Shown piece by piece: positions 7,723-15,482 of a stretch of DNA of 64,000 nucleotides. Position 1 is the stretch's first letter, and every line of letters starts with the position of its first letter. The DNA is from Kineococcus aurantiacus. Lineage in GTDB: Bacteria; Actinomycetota; Actinomycetes; Actinomycetales; Kineococcaceae. The DNA lies in contig NZ_JACCBB010000001.1 of NCBI RefSeq assembly GCF_013409345.1, positions 4,340,001 to 4,404,000 of the forward strand, read 5' to 3'. The notes below the pieces were generated by a model. That model had not been told where the DNA came from and did not search any database. It was given only the letters and a program-made list of their open reading frames with translations. The translations under genes were made by a program, and so were the position numbers.

Positions 7723-9810
7723 GTGAACTTCTCCCCGCGCGACACCGGTCCCGGCCTCCGGCTCCCAGGCGGCTTCCCGGCTCTGGCCGAACGCGCCGCC
7801 CGTCGCAGGCGGCGTCTGGAGTCTCAGGCTGGTGCCGCCATTGCAGCCGGTGACGTCGAGGCTGGCTTGGGGTTGTTGACCGCGGCCGCCGAAGTCGGGT
7901 GGTTGGACCACAGCGGGGACTTCGTCAGCGCCGAGATGGAGGAGCTGCTCACCGTAGCCGGGGAGGCTGCTGGTGCCTGGCCTGCTGGTCGCCCGGTCCC
8001 TGGTGCCCCTCGTCGTGTGCTGCACGTTCTCACGGAGGCGTACGCGGTCGGCGGTCACACGCGGTTGACCTGGCGCTGGATCGAGCAGCAGGCCGGGATC
8101 CGTCACGACGTCGTCCTCACCCAGCACGCAGGTGCGGTGCCGGCGCAGCTTGTGGCAGCCGTCGAGGCCTGCGGCGGCGAGGTCGTCCGTCTGAACGGCA
8201 CACGCCTCGGGCGCCTGCGCGCTCTCCGGGCTGCTGCGGCCCGTGCCGACACGGTGGTCCTCAACGTCCACCCCTTCGACGTCCTGTCGATCTCAGCGGT
8301 CGCGCACCCGCACCGCACCGTGCCGGTCCTTCTCCTGAACCACGCCGACCACGTCTTCTGGCCCGGGGTCACCGCTGCGGACAAGGTGGTCTGCCTGCGG
8401 CAGAGCGGGCTCGACCTGTCCATGACCCGGCGCGGGGTCCACCCGGGGCGTCTCACGCTGCTGCCGATCCCACTGTCGCCTCAACTACCCCAACTACCCC
8501 AAGTACCCCAAGTACCCCAAGTGCCCCAAGTGCCCACGGGGCGTCGGTCCGAACCGGCCACGCGACACGTGATGACCGTCGCGAGTCCGCACAAGTTCGT
8601 CCCCTTCCAAGGTGAGACCCTGGTGTCGCTCGTCGGCATGCTGCTGGACGCGGAGCCGACGGTGACCTTCACAGCGATCGGCCCTCGGCCGCACGACCGC
8701 ACCTGGGCGCCGTTGGTGAAGGCTCACGGAGCTCGGCTCCACCTCCGTGGGCACGTGGACACGGACCTGCGCACCTTCGCCGGAGCGACCGCCTACGTGG
8801 ACTCCTACCCCCTCGCCAGTTACACCTCCTGGCTCGACGCTGCGTCGGCCGGAGTTCCGGTGGTTTCCTACCGCCCCGCGTGGGTGAGTGGCAGCACGCT
8901 CGCCGCCGATGACCCGGCCGAGACCCACCTCCTGGTTGCCAGCGATCCGTCGGCATGGCTGAGCGCCGTGCGAGCCCTGCTGGTCGATCCGGCCGCGGCG
9001 GCACAGCGCGGTGCCCTTCTCCGTCAGGACATCCTCGACGCGCACTGCCACCAGTGGCCCGCAGCGGTGGATCAGCTCCTCGACAGCGCCGAGGTGACGA
9101 CCCCTGAGGAGCGGGCGCTCACGCAGGTGCAGACCAGTCCTGGCCTCACCGACGCAGTCGTCGCTCGAGGGCACCGGGTGAGCGGACTGGTCCGCCCGCT
9201 GATCGAGGTCCTTCGGGACCGTTCGAAGGTCGAGGTGTTCGATCCAACGCATGCGGCGAGCGCCGTCGCACCCGAGGAACTACGTCCCCCCGACCTGTCC
9301 GTCCTGCTCGTCCTCTCCGGAGGGCGTGCCGAGGTGGAACGTGGATTGAGCACGGTGGAAACCGCTTTCAAGGGGTGGGGCCGTCTCGAGGTCCACGTCG
9401 TCCTCGGTGATCTGCGTCCCGAGGGGATCGCCCACGTCGAAGAAGCTGCAGTCGACGAGCGGTGCTCCCCATCGACGTTCGGGGACCTGGCAGACGTGGG
9501 GACATCGATGCAGCTGAGCTGGGAACGAGCTCTCGGGCGAGCTGTTGCCCCTTGGCTCGTCGCTCTGTCCGACGACGTCCGGTTGACTGCAACCACAGCT
9601 GCGGCGTGCATGTCCCACCTGTTGGACCTGGGTGGAGCAAAAGCGGTGGTGCCCCGCCTCGTCGACGCCACGGGTGTGGAACGCGTCCATGGCGCGATCG
9701 GGAGCACGCACGACGTCTGCCTCTTCGCGCACCGCGAGCGTCTACTCGCAGGGGAGGTGCGTGAAGCTGCCACGGCGCCGGGCACGTCCGTGGAGGTGGA
9801 CGTGCTCTGA
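7723..9810 (+). CDS. Two-domain glycosyltransferase: GT4-like lobe plus degenerate GT2-like C-terminus
   Basis: A 695-residue protein started at GTG 7723 behind AGGAG. Residues about 105-460 look like a GT-B enzyme: RRVLHVLTEAYAVGGHTRLT opens the first lobe, and MTVASPHKFVPFQGETLV, LRGHVDT and the donor-site region DSYPLASYTSWLDAASAGVP make the second. The C-terminal 180 residues (SVLLVLSGGRAEVERGL, WLVALSDDVRL) resemble a GT2 fold without a clear catalytic DxD. An in-frame 9-bp repeat encodes Pro-Gln-Leu/Val units between the two lobes of the GT-B domain and probably varies in length between strains. The acceptor is unknown; the glycan island is the only context. Confidence 0.7.
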   Translation: MNFSPRDTGPGLRLPGGFPALAERAARRRRRLESQAGAAIAAGDVEAGLGLLTAAAEVGWLDHSGDFVSAEMEELLTVAGEAAGAWPAGRPVPGAPRRVLHVLTEAYAVGGHTRLTWRWIEQQAGIRHDVVLTQHAGAVPAQLVAAVEACGGEVVRLNGTRLGRLRALRAAAARADTVVLNVHPFDVLSISAVAHPHRTVPVLLLNHADHVFWPGVTAADKVVCLRQSGLDLSMTRRGVHPGRLTLLPIPLSPQLPQLPQVPQVPQVPQVPTGRRSEPATRHVMTVASPHKFVPFQGETLVSLVGMLLDAEPTVTFTAIGPRPHDRTWAPLVKAHGARLHLRGHVDTDLRTFAGATAYVDSYPLASYTSWLDAASAGVPVVSYRPAWVSGSTLAADDPAETHLLVASDPSAWLSAVRALLVDPAAAAQRGALLRQDILDAHCHQWPAAVDQLLDSAEVTTPEERALTQVQTSPGLTDAVVARGHRVSGLVRPLIEVLRDRSKVEVFDPTHAASAVAPEELRPPDLSVLLVLSGGRAEVERGLSTVETAFKGWGRLEVHVVLGDLRPEGIAHVEEAAVDERCSPSTFGDLADVGTSMQLSWERALGRAVAPWLVALSDDVRLTATTAAACMSHLLDLGGAKAVVPRLVDATGVERVHGAIGSTHDVCLFAHRERLLAGEVREAATAPGTSVEVDVL
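8479..8532 (+). repeat. Six tandem 9-bp units inside the glycosyltransferase gene
   Basis: Six consecutive 9-bp units of the type CCCCAAGTA, varying at two or three bases, encode Pro-Gln-Leu or Pro-Gln-Val. Because the unit is a multiple of three, slippage would change linker length and not switch the gene off. Confidence 0.85.
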
Positions 9811-9843
9811 CGTCCGGCGCCGGGGAAACGGTGCGTGGACGAT

Positions 9844-11013
9844 CTAGGTCCGGGTGCGCTCCAGCGCGCTGATGAGACCGCTGGCCACGCGTTCCACGCT
9901 GCGCCGGCTCATGTGCAGGTGCAGGGGTAGGGTCAGCAGCGCGTCAGTCGCCCAATCGGAGTTGGGGAAGTCCCCGGGAAGCTTTTCCTGGTAGTACGGG
10001 TGCTGGTTGACGCCAACGTAGTGCACCGCCGCGCCGATGTTCTGACCGCGAAGCTCATCGAGGACCTGGTCACGGCGCCCGGTGGGTCCCTCGATGATCA
10101 CTTGGTAGAGGTGCAGGGCGTGACGGTGGTTCATCGTCGGCCGGCCGCGATCGACGATCCGGACGCCTGGGAGATCGCTGATGAGTTCGTCGTAGCAGTC
10201 GGCGAGGAACTCCCGGCCGGCGAGGAAGCCCTCCAGCTTGTGCAGCTGGCCGAGGGCGATGGAAGCCTGGAGGTCGGTGAAGTTGTACTTGAATCCCGGG
10301 TAGGTCGCCAGGGTGGGCTGGAAGGTTCGAGTCCGGTACCTGGCCCAGGCGTCGCCGTCGAGTCCGTGCAGTCGGAGCGACTTCAAGCGCTGTGCGGTCT
10401 CGGGATCGGCCAGTGAGATCGCCCCTCCTTCGGCAGTGGCCAGGTTCTTGTTGGGGTAGAAGCTGAAGCACGTCAAAGAACGGGGATTTTGGGCGTTGCC
10501 CACCCGCGCTCCGTCATGCACCGCACCCAGTGCGTGAGCGGCGTCTTCGACGACGACCAGGTCGTGCTCCTCCGCCAGCCGGTAGATCTCGCTGAGCCCT
10601 GCAGCGCGCCCTGCGAAGTGGACCGGCACCACGGCGCGGGTTCGGCTGGTGAGAGCGCCCTCGATCGATTCTGCCGAGATGGAGAAAGTGTCGCGGTCGA
10701 TGTCCACGAGGACCGGGGTGGCGCCCGCGTGTTCGATGGCGTTGACGGTGGCGACGAAGGTGAACGGCGTGGTGATGACCTCGTCACCCGGACCAACACC
10801 CATCGCCACCAGAGCCAGGTGGAGGGAGGCGGTGCAGGAACTGGTGGCCACGACGTGTGGTGATCCCAGGTACTGGGCGAGTTCCTCTTCGAAACGCTGT
10901 ACCAGGGGACCCTGGCCGATCCACCCGCTACGAAGGGTCTGCACGAGGAGTTCTTCCTCCTCGTGGTCGAACCAGGGCTGCCCGAAGATGATCGGCGAGG
11001 GGTGGTACGTCAC
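9844..11013 (-). CDS. DegT/DnrJ/EryC1-type sugar aminotransferase (PLP)
   Basis: A 389-residue PLP enzyme of the family that aminates keto-deoxy nucleotide sugars. Visible features are IIFGQPWFDHEEEELLVQTL at the start, SGWIGQGPLVQRFEEELA, the cofactor region ATSSCTASLHLAL, VVEDAAHALGA with the pyridine-nitrogen Asp, and FSFYPNKNLATAEGGAIS carrying the Schiff-base lysine. The length is normal. The GTG start overlaps the stop of the formyltransferase gene (GTGA), so it is translated second in a two-gene operon. Aminotransferase plus N-formyltransferase is the pairing that makes formamido-deoxy sugars for O-antigens and flagellar glycans. The exact sugar is not determinable. A longer open frame to 11118 is rejected. 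Confidence 0.88.
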   Translation of the reverse strand: MTYHPSPIIFGQPWFDHEEEELLVQTLRSGWIGQGPLVQRFEEELAQYLGSPHVVATSSCTASLHLALVAMGVGPGDEVITTPFTFVATVNAIEHAGATPVLVDIDRDTFSISAESIEGALTSRTRAVVPVHFAGRAAGLSEIYRLAEEHDLVVVEDAAHALGAVHDGARVGNAQNPRSLTCFSFYPNKNLATAEGGAISLADPETAQRLKSLRLHGLDGDAWARYRTRTFQPTLATYPGFKYNFTDLQASIALGQLHKLEGFLAGREFLADCYDELISDLPGVRIVDRGRPTMNHRHALHLYQVIIEGPTGRRDQVLDELRGQNIGAAVHYVGVNQHPYYQEKLPGDFPNSDWATDALLTLPLHLHMSRRSVERVASGLISALERTRT

Positions 11014-11960
11014 CGCAACATCATCCCTTCGTGGAGGAAGCGCTTCATTTCTTCCCCTGAGCGCATGGCATCCCCGTCCCTCCACGTCTCGATGCGCAAC
11101 AGCCCCGTGGAGGTCCACACGAGTGGCCCTTTGCCGTGGGGTAGCTCCACGCTGCCGGGCGGACGGCTGCCGAGGTCGGCCGATGGCTCCACGGACTGCA
11201 CGCGTTCCAAGATCACGCGTTCGGCGCCCGCGATCACGTACGCTCCCGGGAACGGGTGGGCAAGTGCCCGGACGATGTTGCGGATCCGGTGGCTGGAATC
11301 CTTCCAGTTCAGGTGGTTCAACCGCGCGTCCGCGCGGCCGTGGTAGCTCGGTTCATGGTGCCCGACCTCCTGGTTCGGGAGGGGGCGGCCCGTGAGGAGG
11401 TCGTTCAGGAGGTCGGCTGCCATGCGGTGCACCAGGCGGGTCGCCTTGCGGTGCAGGTCGAAACCGGTGTCCTCGTGGTGGATGGGGAAGGGCTTCCGGG
11501 CGATGGGGGCACCGGTGTCGATGCCCTCGTCGATGTGGTGCGCGGTGACTCCCGCCATGGCGTCACCCGAAACGATCGCCCAGATGAGCGGAGCAGTACC
11601 TCGGTGCCGCGGCAGGAGGGCCGGGTGGAAGTTGATCTTGGGCCCTCTGATGGCAGCGAGGAAGGGTGCTTTGAAGATCTGCGTGTAGTAGACGGACAGG
11701 AGGAGATCGGCGTCGTGCTCGCGCACTGCGGCGATGGTGGACGGGTCGTTCACGTCTGCAGGTTGCAGGCACCGCACGCCGGCTGCGTGGGCCGCGTCAG
11801 CCAGAGAAGGTTGCCACTCGTGCTTCGAGCCTTCAGTGGGAGCGACCGCGAGCACGGACCCCGCGTCCAGGCGTTCCAGGAGGAGGCGCAGCACCTCGAT
11901 GGCTGGGCTGTTGTTACCCGCCAGGACGACCTTACGGCCCGTAAAAGCCATGTTACGCAC
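11010..11960 (-). CDS. Formyltransferase family protein, probably sugar N-formyltransferase
   Basis: A 316-residue member of the methionyl-tRNA/GART formyltransferase fold. The catalytic signature is present: INFHPALLPRHRGTAPLIWA gives the Asn and His, and HHIDEGIDTGAPI gives the Asp. Because it is coupled to a DegT aminotransferase, N-formylation of an amino sugar from 10-formyl-tetrahydrofolate is more likely than fMet-tRNA synthesis. The C-terminal part (HLNWKDSSHRIRNIVRAL) matches the OB-fold region of ArnA/Fmt-type enzymes. Start choice: GTG 11960 lies 6 nt after CAATCT (leaderless type); ATG 11951 is the alternative. No ribosome-binding site is seen for either. Confidence 0.83.
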   Translation of the reverse strand: MRNMAFTGRKVVLAGNNSPAIEVLRLLLERLDAGSVLAVAPTEGSKHEWQPSLADAAHAAGVRCLQPADVNDPSTIAAVREHDADLLLSVYYTQIFKAPFLAAIRGPKINFHPALLPRHRGTAPLIWAIVSGDAMAGVTAHHIDEGIDTGAPIARKPFPIHHEDTGFDLHRKATRLVHRMAADLLNDLLTGRPLPNQEVGHHEPSYHGRADARLNHLNWKDSSHRIRNIVRALAHPFPGAYVIAGAERVILERVQSVEPSADLGSRPPGSVELPHGKGPLVWTSTGLLRIETWRDGDAMRSGEEMKRFLHEGMMLR

Positions 11961-12168
11961 GGTAGCAGATTGAATCGTGGGGTGGACGTGGTGAGAGTCC
12001 GTTCCTCAGCATCAGCGGCAACGACCACTTGATCCCGAGCTACGACGCCGTCGACCACCGAAGCTAGCTCGCGCGCCAGGTGCTGCACCTCGGCGCTGCT
12101 CCAGTACCAGCGGCGCCACTCGCTCTCCTGCGCGGGACGCGTGGCGAGCGGCCGCTTACGATCGACAC
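11961..12168. other. Divergent spacer with an open frame of unknown meaning
   Basis: A 208-nt region between divergent genes. On the minus strand a frame stays open across it and reads [20 protein letters not shown] before running into the formyltransferase gene out of frame. The aromatic-rich composition looks more like coding remnant than spacer, but there is no credible start. On the plus strand TACGAT (12157-12162) is 6 nt before the GTG of the acyltransferase gene, a leaderless-type promoter. Confidence 0.35.
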
Positions 12169-13320
12169 GTGGAATGCGCCGTCGTCCTCGTCGCGGACAC
12201 GCCTATCGAAACCGTCGTGGCGTCGATCACGGCGCTAGCGGAGGCGATCGACGTCCTGGAAGAGGAGCGCCACGCAGTCACCACGGTCATCGTCGACACG
12301 TCCGCCGACCCGCGTGTCACAGGCTTCCTCGACAGGCTCGAAGGTGCGCGCGTGCTCCGGCTCCCTGGAGCCACCCGAGCCCAGGCCCTCATCGCTGGTG
12401 CGGAGGTCGCCCGAGGCGAGGTCGTCTGGTTGGGGGTGAGCGATTCAGCCCCCAGGCCCTCCGCGCTGTCGGTCCTCGTGGACGCCGTGGGGCGCGGCTT
12501 GAGCATGGCCCTGGCAGCCTCCTCGGATCCTGCCCCCTACGCCGCCCTGGCGGCGGACGCCCTCCCGCTCCTCGAGAAGCTGAGCCTCGAGGCGACGATT
12601 GACACCGACGCTGTGCCCGAGCTCGTCACGCGGTGCCTCCGAGCGGATCTCGCAGTCGCTCGAGTTGCCGGCGCGGGGTGCGTCAGTGCGCGGTCCCGAA
12701 CGCCGCGGGACATCGGCGCGAGCATGCAGGTGGTGCCCGGGAAGTTCACTGCGGGGCCAGGCTCCTACAGCAGCCCCAGTACGCTGATCAAGTCCTACGC
12801 GCCGCTCGATGAGATCGAAGTGGGGGCGTACTGCTCCATCGCGGACGAAGCGCGGATCATCTTGCCCGGCGGGCGAGTCTTCGCGGCTGACGGCCGCGAG
12901 ATCCCTCTCGTGCAACGGGGGGTGCACCGCATGCGGTCCGCCTCCACCTTCCCCATCGGCATCCTGGTGCCGGACGTCCCCTACGACGATCCCCCGGATG
13001 GCGCCGTGGGCGAGCGGCTGGTCGTCGGGGACGACGTCTGGATCGGGTACGGCGCCCGGATCATGGGGAACGTCGTGATCGGGACAGGGGCGGTCATCGG
13101 TGCAGGGGCGCTGGTCGTCAGGGACGTTCCCCCCTATACGGTCGTCGGAGGAGTTCCCGCCCGGGTGCTGCGACCACGGTTCGACGACGCGACGGTCCAG
13201 CGCCTCCTCGCCGTCTCGTGGTGGAACTGGCTGCAACCGTTCGTGACGGGGGCTCACCAGTGGTTCCGGCGTGACGTCGCGGACTTCTTGCGGCACTTCG
13301 ACCCGGCGGGTGAGTCGTAG
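12169..13320 (+). CDS. Degenerate GT2 domain fused to left-handed beta-helix acyltransferase
   Basis: A 383-residue fusion. The C-terminal 200 residues are a hexapeptide-repeat O- or N-acyltransferase of the xenobiotic acetyltransferase/CatB type: [52 protein letters not shown] and [12 protein letters not shown]. Insertions near a Met/Arg/Phe-rich loop fit the trimeric active site. The N-terminal 150 residues follow a GT2 outline ([19 protein letters not shown], then [16 protein letters not shown]) but lack the DxD, so they probably bind and do not transfer. Acetylation of the amino sugar made by the neighbouring aminotransferase is a plausible role. The GTG start lies 6 nt after TACGAT with no ribosome-binding site. 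Confidence 0.75.
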   Translation: MECAVVLVADTPIETVVASITALAEAIDVLEEERHAVTTVIVDTSADPRVTGFLDRLEGARVLRLPGATRAQALIAGAEVARGEVVWLGVSDSAPRPSALSVLVDAVGRGLSMALAASSDPAPYAALAADALPLLEKLSLEATIDTDAVPELVTRCLRADLAVARVAGAGCVSARSRTPRDIGASMQVVPGKFTAGPGSYSSPSTLIKSYAPLDEIEVGAYCSIADEARIILPGGRVFAADGREIPLVQRGVHRMRSASTFPIGILVPDVPYDDPPDGAVGERLVVGDDVWIGYGARIMGNVVIGTGAVIGAGALVVRDVPPYTVVGGVPARVLRPRFDDATVQRLLAVSWWNWLQPFVTGAHQWFRRDVADFLRHFDPAGES

Positions 13321-13944
13321 CTCTGCGCCAATGACCTCACCCACCGCGGAACCGGAACATCCGGTGGCTGTCCAACGGCGACCACGAAGACCCCTCGTCC
13401 CCGTCGGCGCTGTGCGGGGACAGCGGAGGCGGGCGATGGTGACCTCGGGAAGTCGTCCCCGCTCGTGCGTTCCAGGTGACTGTTGAGGCGGGTGGTCAAC
13501 GCCCGTGTTCCTCGAGGACAGTGTCGGCGGGAACGAGGGAGTGGACCCTCACCCTGGTGTCGACGTCTCTCCAGTGTGTCAGGCGGATCCGACGGCAGAG
13601 TGCTGCAGAACCGCGCGGGCCGACCGATCGAGCGCGCCTCAGGGGTGAGCCCTCGACCGTGAGAGGGTGCGGTCCGCCGCAGCAGCTGCGTGCCGACCGC
13701 GTCGACGGTCACTTCGCCGGCGGCTCTCGGTCGCCTGCACGCGCCGGTCATCTTCCGCGGTCGGGATCACCGGTCTTCCAGAAGGGCCGCCTGAGGTCTT
13801 CGGCGTGAGTCCGAGCCTGGCGGCCGTCGCGCACCCGCAGGTGTGGTCAACACCGTGTTAAGAACGTGTGACGTGCGAAACACTCCGGCCCTCCCGGTCG
13901 ATGGACCGTCAGGAGCGCGGACGGGGCGCTCCCCGAACGACGGG
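13321..13944. other. 624-nt stretch with no recognised gene
   Basis: Frames here translate to Arg/Ser/Pro-rich sequence without motifs, and none has a convincing start with a ribosome-binding site. The only notable element is GAACGTGTGACGTGCGAAAC at 13862-13881, nearly the same as a string at 3064 upstream of another glycosyltransferase-like gene. Decayed coding sequence is possible but I cannot support it. Confidence 0.5.
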
Positions 13945-14493
13945 ATGATCATGGCTGACGCCGCTCGCACCACCCTCGCCGCGTGCCTCGTCCTCCAGGG
14001 CACCCCCGACACCGCGACCCTCGCCCCGGCGCTGGAGCAGGACCTGCGCGGTCTGGTCGACGTCGCGGACGAGGTCGTCGTCTACGACACGGCCGACCAC
14101 CTCACCCCCGGCACGGCGGCGTTCGACGCGACGCTGCACCCGGCAGTGACGGTCGTCTCGGGCTTCTGGGCCGACGACCAGGCGCGGGCCCGGGAGGCCG
14201 CGCTGGCGCACGTGGAGGCGGACTGGGCGCTGTGCGTGCTGGCGGGGGAGCGCGTCACCGCTGCTCCGGAGGAGCTGCGGGAGCTGCTGCGCGCGGCCGC
14301 GGACCTGCCGGCGTTGTCGGTGCGGGTGGACGACGTGGTGCGCGGGACGCACCGCTCGGCGCGGCTGGTGCACCAGGGGGACGGGTTCACCGGCCCGGTC
14401 GCCGAGGTGCCCAGCTCGGTGCTGACGGTGTGCCAGCCGGTGGCGACGACGGCGAGGGTCCCCTCGCAGCGGGGCGTGTTCGGCCGGGTCTGA
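13945..14493 (+). CDS. Shrunken GT2 paralogue lacking the catalytic acidic motif
   Basis: A 182-residue protein that aligns over its whole length with the N-terminal domain of the GT2 enzymes at the left edge: ADEVVVYDTADHLTPG (residues 41-56) replaces DEVVVYDTGSSDRT, GFWADDQARAREAAL replaces GFWDDDFGAARNRAL, and CVLAGE (97-102) replaces the catalytic AVDADE. The helical tail is absent. Loss of the nucleotide/metal motif argues that it is catalytically dead. It may be a binding subunit or a decaying copy, though the frame is intact. The start is ATG 13945 or ATG 13951; the GTG at 13843 lies before the candidate promoter and is rejected. Confidence 0.6.
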   Translation: MIMADAARTTLAACLVLQGTPDTATLAPALEQDLRGLVDVADEVVVYDTADHLTPGTAAFDATLHPAVTVVSGFWADDQARAREAALAHVEADWALCVLAGERVTAAPEELRELLRAAADLPALSVRVDDVVRGTHRSARLVHQGDGFTGPVAEVPSSVLTVCQPVATTARVPSQRGVFGRV

Positions 14494-14495
14494 CC

Positions 14496-14717
14496 TCAGT
14501 CCTCGTCGCGGCCGGGCCGGGCCGGGCGGGTGCCGCTGGTCGGGGGGACCGGCAGCCGCCGCGGCTGGAACCCGCGCACGCGGCGGCGCACCCAGGCGGC
14601 GTGCCGGGCCGCGAGCAGGGCGGCGCGGCGCGCGGCCCGCTCGGTGTCCTGCCGCTCGGGGAGCCCGGGCTCGGGGAGCCCGGGCTCGGGGAGCCCTGGT
14701 TCCGGGGTCGCGCTCAC
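14496..14717 (-). CDS. Small basic protein with EPGLP repeats
   Basis: A 73-residue protein that I do not recognise. It starts MSATPEPGLPEPGLPE, containing three EPGLP units from a 15-bp tandem DNA repeat (about 14663-14700). Next is an Arg/Ala-rich helix (ERAARRAALLAARHAAWVRR) and a basic Pro/Arg-rich tail. The GTG start overlaps the stop of the small membrane protein upstream (GTGA), so the two are translationally coupled. No function is assigned. Confidence 0.45.
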   Translation of the reverse strand: MSATPEPGLPEPGLPEPGLPERQDTERAARRAALLAARHAAWVRRRVRGFQPRRLPVPPTSGTRPARPGRDED

Positions 14718-14878
14718 GGGGCGGGGACCCCCTGCGGGACCGCCTCCTCCCGCGGGCCGGGGACGGCCGGGGGGCGCGCGGCGGTGGTGGGGCCCGGCCC
14801 GAACCAGGCCGCCTCCATCCGCAGCGCGGCGACGAAGCCCGCGACGACGAGGGCGAGGCACGACAGCACGACCAGCAA
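14714..14878 (-). CDS. Small single-pass membrane protein
   Basis: A 54-residue ORF with one strong hydrophobic segment, LLVVLSCLALVVAGFVAAL (allowing for the start), followed by a Pro-rich hydrophilic tail ending VPQGVPAP. The TTG at 14878 is chosen because GGAAGGA stands about 10 nt upstream; GTG codons a few residues on are alternatives. It is coupled to the small basic protein downstream. The frame overlapping it on the same strand is Arg/Gly-rich and less credible. Function is unknown. Confidence 0.4.
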   Translation of the reverse strand: MLVVLSCLALVVAGFVAALRMEAAWFGPGPTTAARPPAVPGPREEAVPQGVPAP

Positions 14879-15057
14879 CTTCGTTCGGTCCTTCCGTGGA
14901 CGGTGGTGCTCCTGTGCCCGACACCGTGCCGCTGCTGCCCGCCGCCCGCACCCCGAAACGGGACCCGGCACCGGGGGGTGCGCGAGCAGGGACTCAGCGT
15001 TAACGTCAGGCCCGGTCGAGACGCGGCTGCTCTCCCGCTCGTCACCTGGAGCTGCAC

Positions 15058-15477
15058 GTGGCCCGAGATCCGCTCGAATCCCTGACCGCCGACCTGGTGG
15101 AGCACTTGCGGGAGTGCTTCGCCGGGTACTCCGAGGTCGACGTGAGCGTCCCCACCGACGACGACCAGTTCGGGCGCTGGCTGGGCACCCCCGCCACGCG
15201 GCCCGCGGCGCTGTCGGTGGGCATCTGCTCGCGCGAGGCCCTGGACGGACCGCTGGCCCACGCGGTGGACCGGGTCCGCGAGCGCCGGGCGGTGTTGGTG
15301 GTGTGCGGGTGCGGCCGGGAGCCGCTGCCCGGCGTCCCCGACCACGTGGACCTGGTGCAGGTCGAGCGCGCCTCGCAGATCGCCGGGGCGGTCGCCGAGG
15401 CCAGCGCCGGGGACGTCCCGCTGGTCGTCGACGTCCGGCTCAGCGCGGAGGACGCCACCCGGCTGCTGCGCGGCTGA
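15058..15477 (+). CDS. Hypothetical protein
   Basis: A 139-residue soluble protein that I do not recognise. It opens ARDPLESLTADLVEHLRECF and alternates helices with short strands (RRAVLVVCGCGREPLPG, DVPLVVDVRLSAEDATRL), like a small alpha/beta domain. There is no signal peptide or metal motif beyond an isolated CGC. The GTG start has GGAG six bases upstream. It ends 5 nt before the convergent M15 peptidase gene. Context gives no clear role. Confidence 0.55.
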   Translation: MARDPLESLTADLVEHLRECFAGYSEVDVSVPTDDDQFGRWLGTPATRPAALSVGICSREALDGPLAHAVDRVRERRAVLVVCGCGREPLPGVPDHVDLVQVERASQIAGAVAEASAGDVPLVVDVRLSAEDATRLLRG

Positions 15478-15482
15478 GCCCC

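Noticed and set aside
8479-8532. CRISPR-like repeats
   Set aside because: Units are 9 bp, contiguous, in frame and without spacers.
13843-13944. GTG 13843 as start of the shrunken GT2 paralogue
   Set aside because: It lies before the candidate promoter element and the added residues show no glycosyltransferase similarity.
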